Notes: a model not told the origin generated them from the sequence alone. DNA of 6,133 bases from Candidatus Bipolaricaulis sp. (GCA_020062805.1 JAGUVP010000304.1:1-6133); one strand, 5' to 3'. Shown: positions 1 to 5,841, counted from the first letter of the stretch. A program made the numbers and translations.

Positions 1-1442
1 GACCGTTGCGGTTCAGGCGATTCGCGCGACCCACCGAACCGGGCGGCGAGGTCCCGGACATGCTCCTGGGCCTCGGTGAGCACGGGCGAGGGGAGCTTGC
101 CGCGGGGGAGGGCACCGGTGACGCCCGGGTAGGTGAAGGGTTGGATCGAGGTCAAGACCAGGCGCGTGATGTCGGCGATCTCCTCCATCTCTGGTTCCCC
201 CATCCCGCGTTGGGTGGCCCACGGGGTTCCGTAGCGGATGCCGCGGGCGTCGGCTGCCGACAGATCGCCGGGGATCGTGTTCTTGTTTGCCACCAAACCC
301 ACAAGGTCGAGGATTCGGGCTGCGATCTCGCCCATCAACGGTTGGCCGTTGGCCGTGGGGATGGCACGCAGGTCGAGGACGAGGAGGTGGGTATCCGTGC
401 CTCCGTAGGAGAGCTTCAGCCCGCGCGCGGCGAGCGCCGTGGCGAGGAACCGGGCGTTGGCGACCGTCTTGTGCTGGAGATCGCGGAATGCCTCGGTTTG
501 TGCCAGCGCGAGGGCGCACGCGATCCCGGCCCACTTGTTCACGTGCGGACCGCCTTGGGCTCCGGGGAACACTGCGGCGTCGATCCGGGAGGCGATCTCG
601 GGGTCGAACGAGAGGAGGACAGCCCCCCGCGGACCACACAGGGTCTTGTGCGTGGTGAACATGACCACATCGGCGTACCCCACCGGGCTGGGGTAGGCGC
701 CGGCGATCGCCATTCCCGCGGTGTGGGCGATGTCCGCCATGAGGAGGGCCCCGCATCCCGACGCGATCTCCCTCCACCGTCCCCAATCCGGGGCCCACGG
801 GTAGGAGGTGTACCCGGCAACGATCACTTTGGGACGGTGCTCCTGGGCGAGGTCGGAGATCTGGTCGTAGTCGAGGCGCTCGGTCCGCGGATCGACGCCG
901 TAGCGCACAACCTTGTACCGCCGCCCAGATTGGTGGAACGGGGACCCGTGGGAGAGGTGGCCTCCCTGGGAGAGATCCATCGCCATCAGCGTGTCCCCTG
1001 GCTGAAGGAGGGCCTCGTAGATCGCCATGTTCGCCGCTGCCCCAGACAGCGCCTGGACGTTCACGTAGATGCCGTCGGCACCGACCTCGGGGGTGGCCAA
1101 GCACTCGGCAGCGCGCCGGCACGCCAGCGCCTCCACGAGGTCGGCGACCTCGACACCCTTGTAGAACCGGCGGTCGCTGTAACGCCGGAAGTACGCGAGC
1201 TGTTCAGCGGTATCATGCAAGCGGTCTTCGGGAAGGCGGAGCATCTCCTCGCGGGGGTATCCTTCGGCGTAGATGGAGGTAAACGCGGACGCCATGGCCT
1301 CGCGCACCGCACTTGGCGTCAGCGACTCGGAAGGAATAAGGATGATCTTGTCCGCCTGGCGCTGTTCCTCTACGTGCACGAGGGCGGCGAGCGCCCGGTC
1401 GACTTCAGCCAGTCCCATGGTCCACACTGCGCTCTCGGTCAT
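1..1442 (-). CDS. glyA: Serine hydroxymethyltransferase, 3' end beyond the left edge
   Basis: GlyA is a cytosolic PLP enzyme that interconverts serine and glycine and moves the one-carbon unit to tetrahydrofolate. The minus-strand frame stays open for 480 codons from the ATG at 1442 to the window edge, so the stop lies outside. Visible landmarks are IPSESLTPSAV (about residues 36-46, matching the family's ASEN-T region), YAEGYP (58-63), the family's cofactor region ADIAHTAGM, the PLP-lysine motif TTHKTLCGPRG with K266, and FPGAQGGPHVNK. Between YAEGYP and YKGVEVAD there is an extra RRYSDRRFYKG-type stretch in place of the usual RYYGG. The Cys in HKTLCGPRG replaces the Arg of common SHMTs. Both traits, as I recall, mark a known subfamily rather than a defect. 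An AGGAG at 1449-1453 lies 6 bases before the start and overlaps the upstream gene's stop, which indicates coupled translation. An in-frame ATG at codon 9 is a less likely start. The SHMT identity is very secure. Confidence 0.96.
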   Translation of the reverse strand, partial: MTESAVWTMGLAEVDRALAALVHVEEQRQADKIILIPSESLTPSAVREAMASAFTSIYAEGYPREEMLRLPEDRLHDTAEQLAYFRRYSDRRFYKGVEVADLVEALACRRAAECLATPEVGADGIYVNVQALSGAAANMAIYEALLQPGDTLMAMDLSQGGHLSHGSPFHQSGRRYKVVRYGVDPRTERLDYDQISDLAQEHRPKVIVAGYTSYPWAPDWGRWREIASGCGALLMADIAHTAGMAIAGAYPSPVGYADVVMFTTHKTLCGPRGAVLLSFDPEIASRIDAAVFPGAQGGPHVNKWAGIACALALAQTEAFRDLQHKTVANARFLATALAARGLKLSYGGTDTHLLVLDLRAIPTANGQPLMGEIAARILDLVGLVANKNTIPGDLSAADARGIRYGTPWATQRGMGEPEMEEIADITRLVLTSIQPFTYPGVTGALPRGKLPSPVLTEAQEHVRDLAARFGGSRESPEPQR

Positions 1443-1451
1443 GACATGCTC

Positions 1452-2552
1452 CTAGTCGGGAAACGGTAACGGCCGAAACCGGGCGGCACGATCGGTGTTC
1501 ACCCACGCCAGCTCGACCGCGAGGTACATTCCGCCGGACACGAGGGCGTGTCCACCCAGCAGGAACGGGACCGAAGCATCTGCGCAGGCGGCGGTGAGCT
1601 CCCTCAGGGTGGGGTTTGTGACCTGCAGCGGATCGAGAAGGTCGGAGGCGAACCGCTCCGCTGGCGGGGGCCAGAACCCGAGATGAGCCATCAGGACGCG
1701 GGTATCCCACACGACAGCGTCGCCAAACTGGCTGAGAAGCTCTACGAGTTCGGGCACGGTTCGTCCGTGGTGCAGGGCTCCGATAAGCGATCTCACTGCG
1801 CCTCGCTCAGCGCGGCCGCTTGACTCCATCCCCCGCTCCTCGGACAGGATCCGCGCGCGACATGCAGTCTCGCGTTCGACGAACCGCGCCAAGTGTCCCC
1901 CGACCCGCCCCAGGAGAACCAGTTCCTTGTCTGCGTCGACGAGAACGTCGAGCAAGCCTTGGGCGCGCGCGGTGGGGACTGTCGCGAGAACCTCGCGGAG
2001 ACGAGGGGGCAACGTGGTGTCGAGGGCGAGCAGCGAAAGCTCCCCCGGGGTGTCGATGTCGAACAGAGTTCCGGCCGATCGTGGTAGCTCGTAACAGGTG
2101 TACCCAGCCTGCCACAGCCGGGCCCCGATCGGGTTGTCCCGCGTCAGGTCTCCCACGGCAGCGGGAGGAGCGAGAAGCCCGAAATCGGTGGAGTAGAAGT
2201 TGTTGAGCACCGCGTAGGGAGAGGACGTTGGCTCTGCGGTGATCAGACGGTCGAGCAGGGGCTCGGGAAGGAGAAAGCCGCTTCCGGCAGAAAAGTAGAT
2301 GAGTCGATCCGGCTTGAACTTCCGGACGAGTTCGGTGAACCGAGCCCCGAACCTCCACGGACCGGGTGGATCGGGTGCGACCGCAACAGGCTCTTTCTCC
2401 CAGTGGCCCGGGTTGGGAGTGGCGATCACCGTTTCGTCCACTGCGGGGTGATCGGCCAGTCGACGGAGAAGAGATTGGGCAGCCGCAGTCCTCGCCCGTC
2501 CAACCAAGTCCGGGCCTCCGCTGTCGAACAGGAAGGCGACCGTTCGGGGCAT
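1452..2552 (-). CDS. Uncharacterised protein with GT-A nucleotidyltransferase-like N-terminal half
   Basis: This 366-residue protein has no function I can name. The N-terminal half (about residues 3-180) looks like a GT-A/Rossmann-type nucleotidyltransferase of the MobA/CofC kind. It has a beta strand TVAFLFDSGG, a second strand with DETVIATPNP (39-48), PDRLIYFSAGSGFLLPEPLLDRLI-like spacing at 81-104, NNFYSTDF (117-124), and LFDIDTPGELSLL (163 onward), the DxDTPxDL signature of such enzymes. The usual glycine-rich Lys/Arg loop and the metal-binding Asp of the second motif are missing (GSG instead), so activity is uncertain. The C-terminal half (about 200-366) is unrecognised and ends in a hydrophobic segment GGHALVSGGMYLAVELAW (333-350). 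I chose the ATG at 2552, which begins 17 bases after the rpsR stop. A longer reading from a TTG at 2630 would overlap rpsR and gives a low-complexity Arg/Pro leader. No good Shine-Dalgarno precedes the ATG, so translation probably depends on coupling to rpsR. The gene sits between rpsR and glyA in one transcript. Confidence 0.85.
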   Translation of the reverse strand: MPRTVAFLFDSGGPDLVGRARTAAAQSLLRRLADHPAVDETVIATPNPGHWEKEPVAVAPDPPGPWRFGARFTELVRKFKPDRLIYFSAGSGFLLPEPLLDRLITAEPTSSPYAVLNNFYSTDFGLLAPPAAVGDLTRDNPIGARLWQAGYTCYELPRSAGTLFDIDTPGELSLLALDTTLPPRLREVLATVPTARAQGLLDVLVDADKELVLLGRVGGHLARFVERETACRARILSEERGMESSGRAERGAVRSLIGALHHGRTVPELVELLSQFGDAVVWDTRVLMAHLGFWPPPAERFASDLLDPLQVTNPTLRELTAACADASVPFLLGGHALVSGGMYLAVELAWVNTDRAARFRPLPFPD

Positions 2553-2569
2553 GGAACGAGGGGTTGGAG

Positions 2570-2779
2570 CTAGCCTTCGTACGGGAGCAGGGCGATTTTG
2601 CGGGCGCGATCGATCTCTGTTGCCATCCAATTCTGGTGTTTAGCGCAGAGCCGTGACACGCGCCGAGACAGGATCTTCCCCCGGCGGTTCACGAACTGGC
2701 GAAGCGTTTCAGGGTCTGTATAGCGAAGCTTCAGTCCCTGGTCGCACACGCGGCACACCCGTCGCTGGCGTTGCATCAT
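2570..2779 (-). CDS. rpsR: 30S ribosomal protein bS18, zinc-ligand form
   Basis: bS18 binds bS6 on the platform of the 30S subunit. The 69-residue product has the family core LRQFVNRRGKIL (26-37), RRV, CAKHQ (45-49) and the C-terminal RARKIALLPY (58-67). Cys9 and Cys12 (CRVC) plus Cys45 and His48 (CAKH) make the four-ligand set of the zinc-binding C+ version of S18; the E. coli type lacks them. I chose the ATG at 2779 because it shares one base with the ssb stop (TGATG) and lies 9 bases after an AGGAGGT at 2789-2795. A TTG at 2782 and a second ATG at 2776 are in frame but fit the spacing less well. It is the third gene of the rpsF operon and is followed after 17 bases by the uncharacterised gene at 1452-2552, not by rplI. 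Identification is secure. Confidence 0.97.
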   Translation of the reverse strand: MMQRQRRVCRVCDQGLKLRYTDPETLRQFVNRRGKILSRRVSRLCAKHQNWMATEIDRARKIALLPYEG

Positions 2780-3219
2780 CAAAATGGAACCTCCTCTTCC
2801 GGTGGGGCATCGGGTGGGGCATCGGGATGGCTGTCGCTTCCTTCCCCCGTCGGCTGCGGTTCCGCGGCGCCCTCCGCGGTCGCCGGGCGGCCGCCGAGGA
2901 AGTGAACGGACTGGGCCGCTATTTCCGTGGTGCGCCGCCGATCTCCGTTCTGGGTTGTGAACGACCTGACTCGGATTCGCCCATCCACCGCCACCTGTCT
3001 ACCTTTGCGCAGATAGGCTGCGCAATTCTCAGCTTGTTTCCCCCACACCACAATCGGGAGAAACGTCACCTCTTCTTCAGTCTGGCTGGTCTCCGGGTTG
3101 ACCCACCGGCGGTTGATCGCGACATCAAACCGCAGCATCGCCCGGCCGCTTTGAGTGTACTTGAGGTCGGGGTCTGCGGTAAGGCGCCCGGTAAGGATGA
3201 CCCGGTTGAGGTCGCTCAT
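2779..3219 (-). CDS. ssb: Single-stranded DNA-binding protein
   Basis: SSB coats single-stranded DNA in replication and repair and recruits partner proteins through its acidic tip. The 146-residue protein opens with MSDLNRVILTGRLTADPDLKY, typical of bacterial SSB. The OB fold covers about residues 1-105, including RFDVAINR (30-37), PIVVWGKQAE with Trp59, and the KGRQVAVDGRI strand. The tail from about 108 is disordered and rich in Pro, Glu and Asp, and ends in EEEVPF, a conservative form of the DDDIPF partner-binding tip. Its linker contains a doubled PDAP unit. The ATG at 3219 follows the rpsF stop by one base, with no strong Shine-Dalgarno, so translation is probably coupled to rpsF. The stop overlaps the rpsR start. 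SSB between S6 and S18 is the classic arrangement across bacteria. Confidence 0.97.
   Translation of the reverse strand: MSDLNRVILTGRLTADPDLKYTQSGRAMLRFDVAINRRWVNPETSQTEEEVTFLPIVVWGKQAENCAAYLRKGRQVAVDGRIRVRSFTTQNGDRRRTTEIAAQSVHFLGGRPATAEGAAEPQPTGEGSDSHPDAPPDAPPEEEVPF
2801..2824 (-). repeat. Perfect 12-bp tandem duplication in the ssb linker
   Basis: Two identical, adjacent 12-bp units (2801-2812 and 2813-2824; plus-strand unit ggtggggcatcg) encode the repeated PDAP stretch just before the acidic tip of SSB. The length is a multiple of three, so the frame is kept. It lies in the disordered linker, where such slippage is tolerated. Confidence 0.9.
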
Positions 3220-3220
3220 C

Positions 3221-3544
3221 CTAGTTGTCGCTCACCCGCACCCGGTTGTCGCTCACCCGTACAGTCTGGTAGCGAAGCAGGGCATCGTCCATGGACAACC
3301 GCTCCTCCACCTTGCGCACCCGGTCGGGTGGGAGGGTGAACGTAACGAGGACGTAGTATCCCTCTCGAAAGTGGTTGATCTCGTAGGCCAAGAGACGCGT
3401 CCCCCACTCATCTGTCGTTTGAATGCCGCCCGTCTCGGATTCAATGATCTGCTGAACCTTGGCGATCTTCGCCTGCCGCCCCTCTTCATCAAGGTCTGGG
3501 CGAAGGATGTACACCATCTCGTACTCGCGCACCTCACCGGCCAC
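3221..3544 (-). CDS. rpsF: 30S ribosomal protein bS6
   Basis: bS6 forms a heterodimer with bS18 on the 30S platform. The 107-residue product shows the family opening REYEMVYILRPDL (6-18), the TTDEWGTRLLAYEINHFREGYYVL block (43-66; the family's G-R-LAY-I---EGYYVL pattern) and VRKVEERLSMDDALLRYQTVRV near the end. The start is a GTG at 3544, chosen because an AAGGAGG at 3552-3558 lies exactly 7 bases upstream; the first internal ATG is codon 10, inside the conserved first strand, and would truncate it. The last residues repeat as RVSDN-RV-RVSDN because of a 21-bp-period duplication. As the first gene of the operon it sits 32 bases from a predicted transcription start. S6:S18 control of this operon's leader is established in several bacteria. 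Confidence 0.96.
   Translation of the reverse strand: MAGEVREYEMVYILRPDLDEEGRQAKIAKVQQIIESETGGIQTTDEWGTRLLAYEINHFREGYYVLVTFTLPPDRVRKVEERLSMDDALLRYQTVRVSDNRVRVSDN
3224..3259 (-). repeat. 15-bp direct repeat at 21-bp period, 3' end of rpsF
   Basis: The plus-strand word gttgtcgctcacccg occurs at 3224-3238 and again at 3245-3259. The copies are identical and 21 bases apart, so the reading frame is kept and the C-terminus of S6 reads RVSDN twice. The distal copy ends at the stop codon, and ssb begins two bases later, so the repeat also forms the upstream context of the ssb start. Confidence 0.95.
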
Positions 3545-3549
3545 CAGGA

Positions 3550-3564
3550 TTCCTCCTTCAGGAA
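3550..3564 (-). promoter_or_regulatory. Small hairpin over the rpsF ribosome binding site
   Basis: In the minus-strand RNA, UUCCU (3564-3560) can pair perfectly with AGGAA (3554-3550) around a five-base loop GAAGG. The AAGGAGG ribosome binding site (3558-3552) is split between the loop and the 3' arm. This could modulate rpsF translation. A 5-bp stem is weak, so the regulatory role is inferred only. Confidence 0.4.
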
Positions 3565-3583
3565 AGATCTCGTATCACCGCGA

Positions 3584-3612
3584 ACTCTATCCATCTTGTC
3601 CCGCCTCGTCAA
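3584..3612 (-). promoter_or_regulatory. Sigma-70-type promoter of the rpsF operon
   Basis: On the minus strand, TTGACG (3612-3607) and TAGAGT (3589-3584) are separated by exactly 17 bases, matching the consensus at 5/6 and 4/6 positions. Transcription would start near 3577, giving a leader of about 32 bases before the GTG of rpsF. It is placed back to back with the HU promoter, and their -35 boxes are 41 bases apart. Confidence 0.75.
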
Positions 3613-3653
3613 CCGTTTTTCCTCGAAAGAGGGCATGGGAAGTACGTTCGCAC

Positions 3654-3682
3654 TTGACAGCAAAGGGAAAGCGCTCTATACT
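3654..3682 (+). promoter_or_regulatory. Strong sigma-70-type promoter of the HU gene
   Basis: A perfect TTGACA (3654-3659) is followed after 17 bases by TATACT (3677-3682), which is 5/6 to consensus. The start point would be near 3689, giving a leader of about 26 bases before the HU ATG. This is the best promoter in the window and suits an abundant nucleoid protein. Confidence 0.88.
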
Positions 3683-3687
3683 AGCGC
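3671..3687. promoter_or_regulatory. Dyad bracketing the HU -10 box, possible operator
   Basis: GCGCT (3671-3675) and AGCGC (3683-3687) form a perfect 5-bp inverted repeat with a 7-base centre containing the TATACT -10 box. A dimeric regulator bound here would block polymerase. No regulator gene is in the window, and a 5-bp dyad can arise by chance. Confidence 0.35.
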
Positions 3688-3714
3688 ATCTTTGACCAGG
3701 GAGGGGGTGTTACG

Positions 3715-4038
3715 ATGAACAAGGGAGAACTGGTAGACCGGATTGCTCAGCGGACTGGGCTTACGAAAAAGGATGCTCGGAAGTCGCTCGATGCCACGAT
3801 TGACATCATCACGGAGAGCATCGCGGGGAACGAGGAGGTCCTGCTGACGGGGTTTGGGAAGTTCGAGGTGCGAACCCGGAAGCAGTCTCAGCGCATCAAT
3901 CCGCAGACGCAACGGCGGATCATGGTGCCGGCGAAGGTGGTTCCGGCGTTCAAGCCGGGAAAGAACCTGAAGACCCTCGTGGCCAAGCGCTTGAAGGTAA
4001 TCGATCAGCGCGGCCAGCTTACGGTGAAGAAAGGCTGA
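3715..4038 (+). CDS. HU-family DNA-binding protein
   Basis: HU is a small dimeric nucleoid protein that bends and compacts DNA. The 107-residue product opens with MNKGELVDRIAQRTGLTKKDARK and has the helical dimerisation part (about 1-45). Next comes GFGKFEVR (46-53), then the DNA-gripping beta arm with INPQTQRRIMVPAK (61-74), including the intercalating proline of the NPQT motif (Pro63), and PAFKPGKNLK (77-86). The typical family length is about 90 residues. This one carries a basic tail of roughly 17 residues ending in VKKG that is not part of the standard fold. The ATG at 3715 follows a GGAGGGGGT stretch (3700-3708). The gene has its own promoter and faces away from the rpsF operon. HU and IHF subunits share these motifs; the genome neighbourhood does not separate them, so I give no symbol. 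HU is the more likely. Confidence 0.95.
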   Translation: MNKGELVDRIAQRTGLTKKDARKSLDATIDIITESIAGNEEVLLTGFGKFEVRTRKQSQRINPQTQRRIMVPAKVVPAFKPGKNLKTLVAKRLKVIDQRGQLTVKKG

Positions 4039-4058
4039 CGCTCGTCGTCAGGGGAGAG

Positions 4059-4087
4059 GTGGGCGGCTGTCTAGTGCAGCCGCCCAC
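4059..4087 (+). terminator. Perfect 11-bp hairpin after HU, likely terminator or boundary
   Basis: GTGGGCGGCTG (4059-4069) pairs perfectly with CAGCCGCCCAC (4077-4087) across a 7-base loop, starting 21 bases after the HU stop. The stem is very GC-rich, but no clean T run follows on either strand (gctcaattg on the plus side). It may therefore act as an atypical terminator, an RNA 3'-end stabiliser, or a two-way block between the convergent HU and asnS genes. Confidence 0.55.
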
Positions 4088-4257
4088 GCTCAATTGTACG
4101 GCCGATTCGAGGAGGTGGCACCACACCATCTCTGCCGAACGTGGTGCAGTAACGCGCGCGGATTCCGCACAAAGCAACTCGACGCTGCCTCGGTGTCAAC
4201 CGCCGCGCCAACACAGGGGAAACCGTTCGGACAGTGTAACCCGAACCACCCCCACCC
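4088..4257. other. Convergent spacer without a recognisable gene
   Basis: These 170 bases between the HU hairpin and the asnS stop hold no convincing reading frame. Small inverted repeats are visible: GCACCAC (4118-4124) with GTGGTGC (4141-4147); GCGGA/TCCGC around one base (4158-4168); and GTTCGG (4225-4230) with CCGAAC (4241-4246), the last 11 bases beyond the asnS stop and possibly a weak terminator for it. No tRNA, SRP RNA or complete 5S rRNA could be recognised. Confidence 0.5.
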
Positions 4258-5553
4258 TCAAGGGTATAGGCGATCGAGGGTTCTCGGAAACGGGATCGTC
4301 TCGCGGATGTGGGGTATTCCGGCGATCCACTGGATCGTCCGCTCCACGCCGAGGCCGAACCCGGAGTGTGGAACAGCCCCCCATCGCCGGAGGTCGAGGT
4401 ACCATCTGTAAGGCTCCCCGGACAACCCGGCTTCGTCGAGCTGGCGGAGAAGCTCCTCTTCGGCGTCCACGCGCTGGGAGCCACCAATGATCTCTCCGTA
4501 CCCCTCGGGGGCGATGAGGTCTGCGCACAGGGCGAGATCAGGCTGTTCGGGATCGCGCTTCATGTAGAACGGCTTGATCGCCGCCGGGAACCGTTCCACG
4601 AACACAGGGCGTCCGAAGTGTTGAGACAAGGCGTCCTCTGCCGGGGCTCCGAAGTCATCCCCCGCCTCCATCTCCACACCGGCGGCCTGGACCAGAGAGA
4701 CAGCCTCGTGGTACGTGACCCGGGAGAACGGTTCGGCCACTGCGCGGAGCAAGACCGCCGGGTCGCGCTCCAGTTCCGCGAGGTCACGGGAGTGTTCCGC
4801 TGCTGTGACCTCGACCACATGCCGCACCAGCGCTTCCTGGAGGGCGAGGTTCCCGTCGTGATCGAGAAACGCCTGCTCCGCTTCAGCCATCCAGAACTCG
4901 ATGAGGTGCCGACGGGTCTTCGACTTCTCGGCCCGGAACACGGGGCCGATCCAGTACACCTTCCCCAGCGCAGCGCACGTTGCTTCGAGGTAGAGCTGCC
5001 CTGATTGGGAGAGATAGGCGGGCGCGCCAAAGTAGTCGAGGGGGAAGAGAGTGGTCGTCCCCTCGACCGATGTGCCGACGAGGACCGGCGACTCGGTGGC
5101 GACGAACCCGCGCTCGCGGAAGAAGGAGCGGATCGCCCACAGCACCCCGTCGCGGATGCGGAGGATGGGGGCTTGGCGGCGCATGCGGATCCAGAGGTGG
5201 CGATGGTCCATCAGGAACCCCGTCCCGTGTTCCTTGAGTCCGATCGGGAATGGGGTTGCCGGGACGTGGACCGGTTCGATGTGGGTGACGGAGACCTCAA
5301 CCCCTCCCGGCGCGCGTGGTTCGGCGCGCACGGTTCCCCGCATTCGGAGCGAGGCCTCTTGAGGCAGGGAATCAGCGAGTGCGAACACGGTGGGGTCTGC
5401 GTCAGAGGTCACAACCCCCTGGACAAGCCCCGTCCCGTCGCGCACAAGGACGAACCGCACCTTCCCCGAGGAGCGCTTGTTGTAGAGCCAACCTTGAAGG
5501 AGCACCTCGCTCCCCACGTGCCGGCTCAACTCCGCGATGTACACCGATTTCAT
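4258..5553 (-). CDS. asnS: Asparaginyl-tRNA synthetase
   Basis: AsnRS is a class IIb cytosolic enzyme that attaches asparagine to tRNA-Asn. The 431-residue protein has an N-terminal anticodon-binding OB fold (about 1-100, with VLLQGWLYNKRSSGKVRFVLVRDG-type residues at 17-40), then a class II core. Motif 1 is around 130-157, motif 2 is FRAEKSKTRRHLIEFW (206-221), and motif 3 is GFGLGVERTIQWIAGI (398-413). IKPFYMKRD (326-334) and GYGEIIGGSQR (351-361) point to AsnRS rather than AspRS. The length and the APEGYGEIIGG wording resemble the short Thermus/archaeal-like branch, as I recall it, rather than the E. coli enzyme. The ATG at 5553 begins 24 bases after the acpP stop, behind an AAAGGGAT ribosome binding site. 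It is probably cotranscribed with acpP. No frameshift or missing key residue is seen. Confidence 0.97.
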   Translation of the reverse strand: MKSVYIAELSRHVGSEVLLQGWLYNKRSSGKVRFVLVRDGTGLVQGVVTSDADPTVFALADSLPQEASLRMRGTVRAEPRAPGGVEVSVTHIEPVHVPATPFPIGLKEHGTGFLMDHRHLWIRMRRQAPILRIRDGVLWAIRSFFRERGFVATESPVLVGTSVEGTTTLFPLDYFGAPAYLSQSGQLYLEATCAALGKVYWIGPVFRAEKSKTRRHLIEFWMAEAEQAFLDHDGNLALQEALVRHVVEVTAAEHSRDLAELERDPAVLLRAVAEPFSRVTYHEAVSLVQAAGVEMEAGDDFGAPAEDALSQHFGRPVFVERFPAAIKPFYMKRDPEQPDLALCADLIAPEGYGEIIGGSQRVDAEEELLRQLDEAGLSGEPYRWYLDLRRWGAVPHSGFGLGVERTIQWIAGIPHIRETIPFPRTLDRLYP

Positions 5554-5577
5554 CGATCCCTTTCGAAGAGGAGTCCC

Positions 5578-5841
5578 TTACGTCTCGCCACTGGCTCCTT
5601 CCTTCTCGTGAACGCGGCTCTCGACGTAGGCGATCGCCTCGCCAACGGTGGCGATCCTCTCTGCAGACTCATCCGGGATCTCAATGCCGAACTCGTCTTC
5701 GAACTCCATGATCAGTTCGACCGTATCCAGGGAGTCCGCGCCGAGGTCGTTGACAAACGATGCCTCGTCGGTGATCTCGTCGAGATCCACCATCAGCTGC
5801 TCGGCGATGATCTCCCTTACCCGATCGGCAATCTCACTCAT
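5578..5841 (-). CDS. acpP: Acyl carrier protein
   Basis: ACP carries growing acyl chains on a phosphopantetheine arm in type II fatty acid synthesis. The 87-residue acidic protein begins [16 protein letters not shown] and has the attachment motif [12 protein letters not shown], with Ser37 the expected phosphopantetheine site, followed by the helix III region [19 protein letters not shown]. About ten extra residues ([10 protein letters not shown]) follow the usual end near residue 77. I chose the ATG at 5841: AGGAGG at 5852-5857 lies 10 bases upstream. A GTG at 5850 in the same frame is too close to that site. A promoter and a leader of about 60 bases precede it. The gene is followed by asnS, not by fabF as is common. 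It could serve another carrier role, but the sequence fits the housekeeping ACP best. Confidence 0.95.
   Translation of the reverse strand: MSEIADRVREIIAEQLMVDLDEITDEASFVNDLGADSLDTVELIMEFEDEFGIEIPDESAERIATVGEAIAYVESRVHEKEGASGET

Noticed and set aside
13..1122. Minus-strand frame of 369 codons overlapping glyA
   Set aside because: It is an Arg/Pro-rich out-of-frame reading of the glyA strand, typical of GC-rich DNA.
6..1469. Long plus-strand open frame of 487 codons opposite glyA
   Set aside because: It is the antisense shadow of glyA: the minus frame carries unmistakable SHMT motifs along its length, while the plus product is a low-complexity Gly/Arg/Val-rich sequence with no family features.
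2553..2630. N-terminal extension of the uncharacterised gene from a TTG at 2630
   Set aside because: It overlaps rpsR, gives an Arg/Pro-rich leader, and the ATG at 2552 begins exactly where the structured sequence starts.
4118..4147. T-box riboswitch or 5S rRNA fragment
   Set aside because: Only short core words match. There is no specifier stem, no terminator U run and no downstream plus-strand gene for a T-box, and helices I, IV and V of 5S are missing. I kept it only as a low-interest lead.
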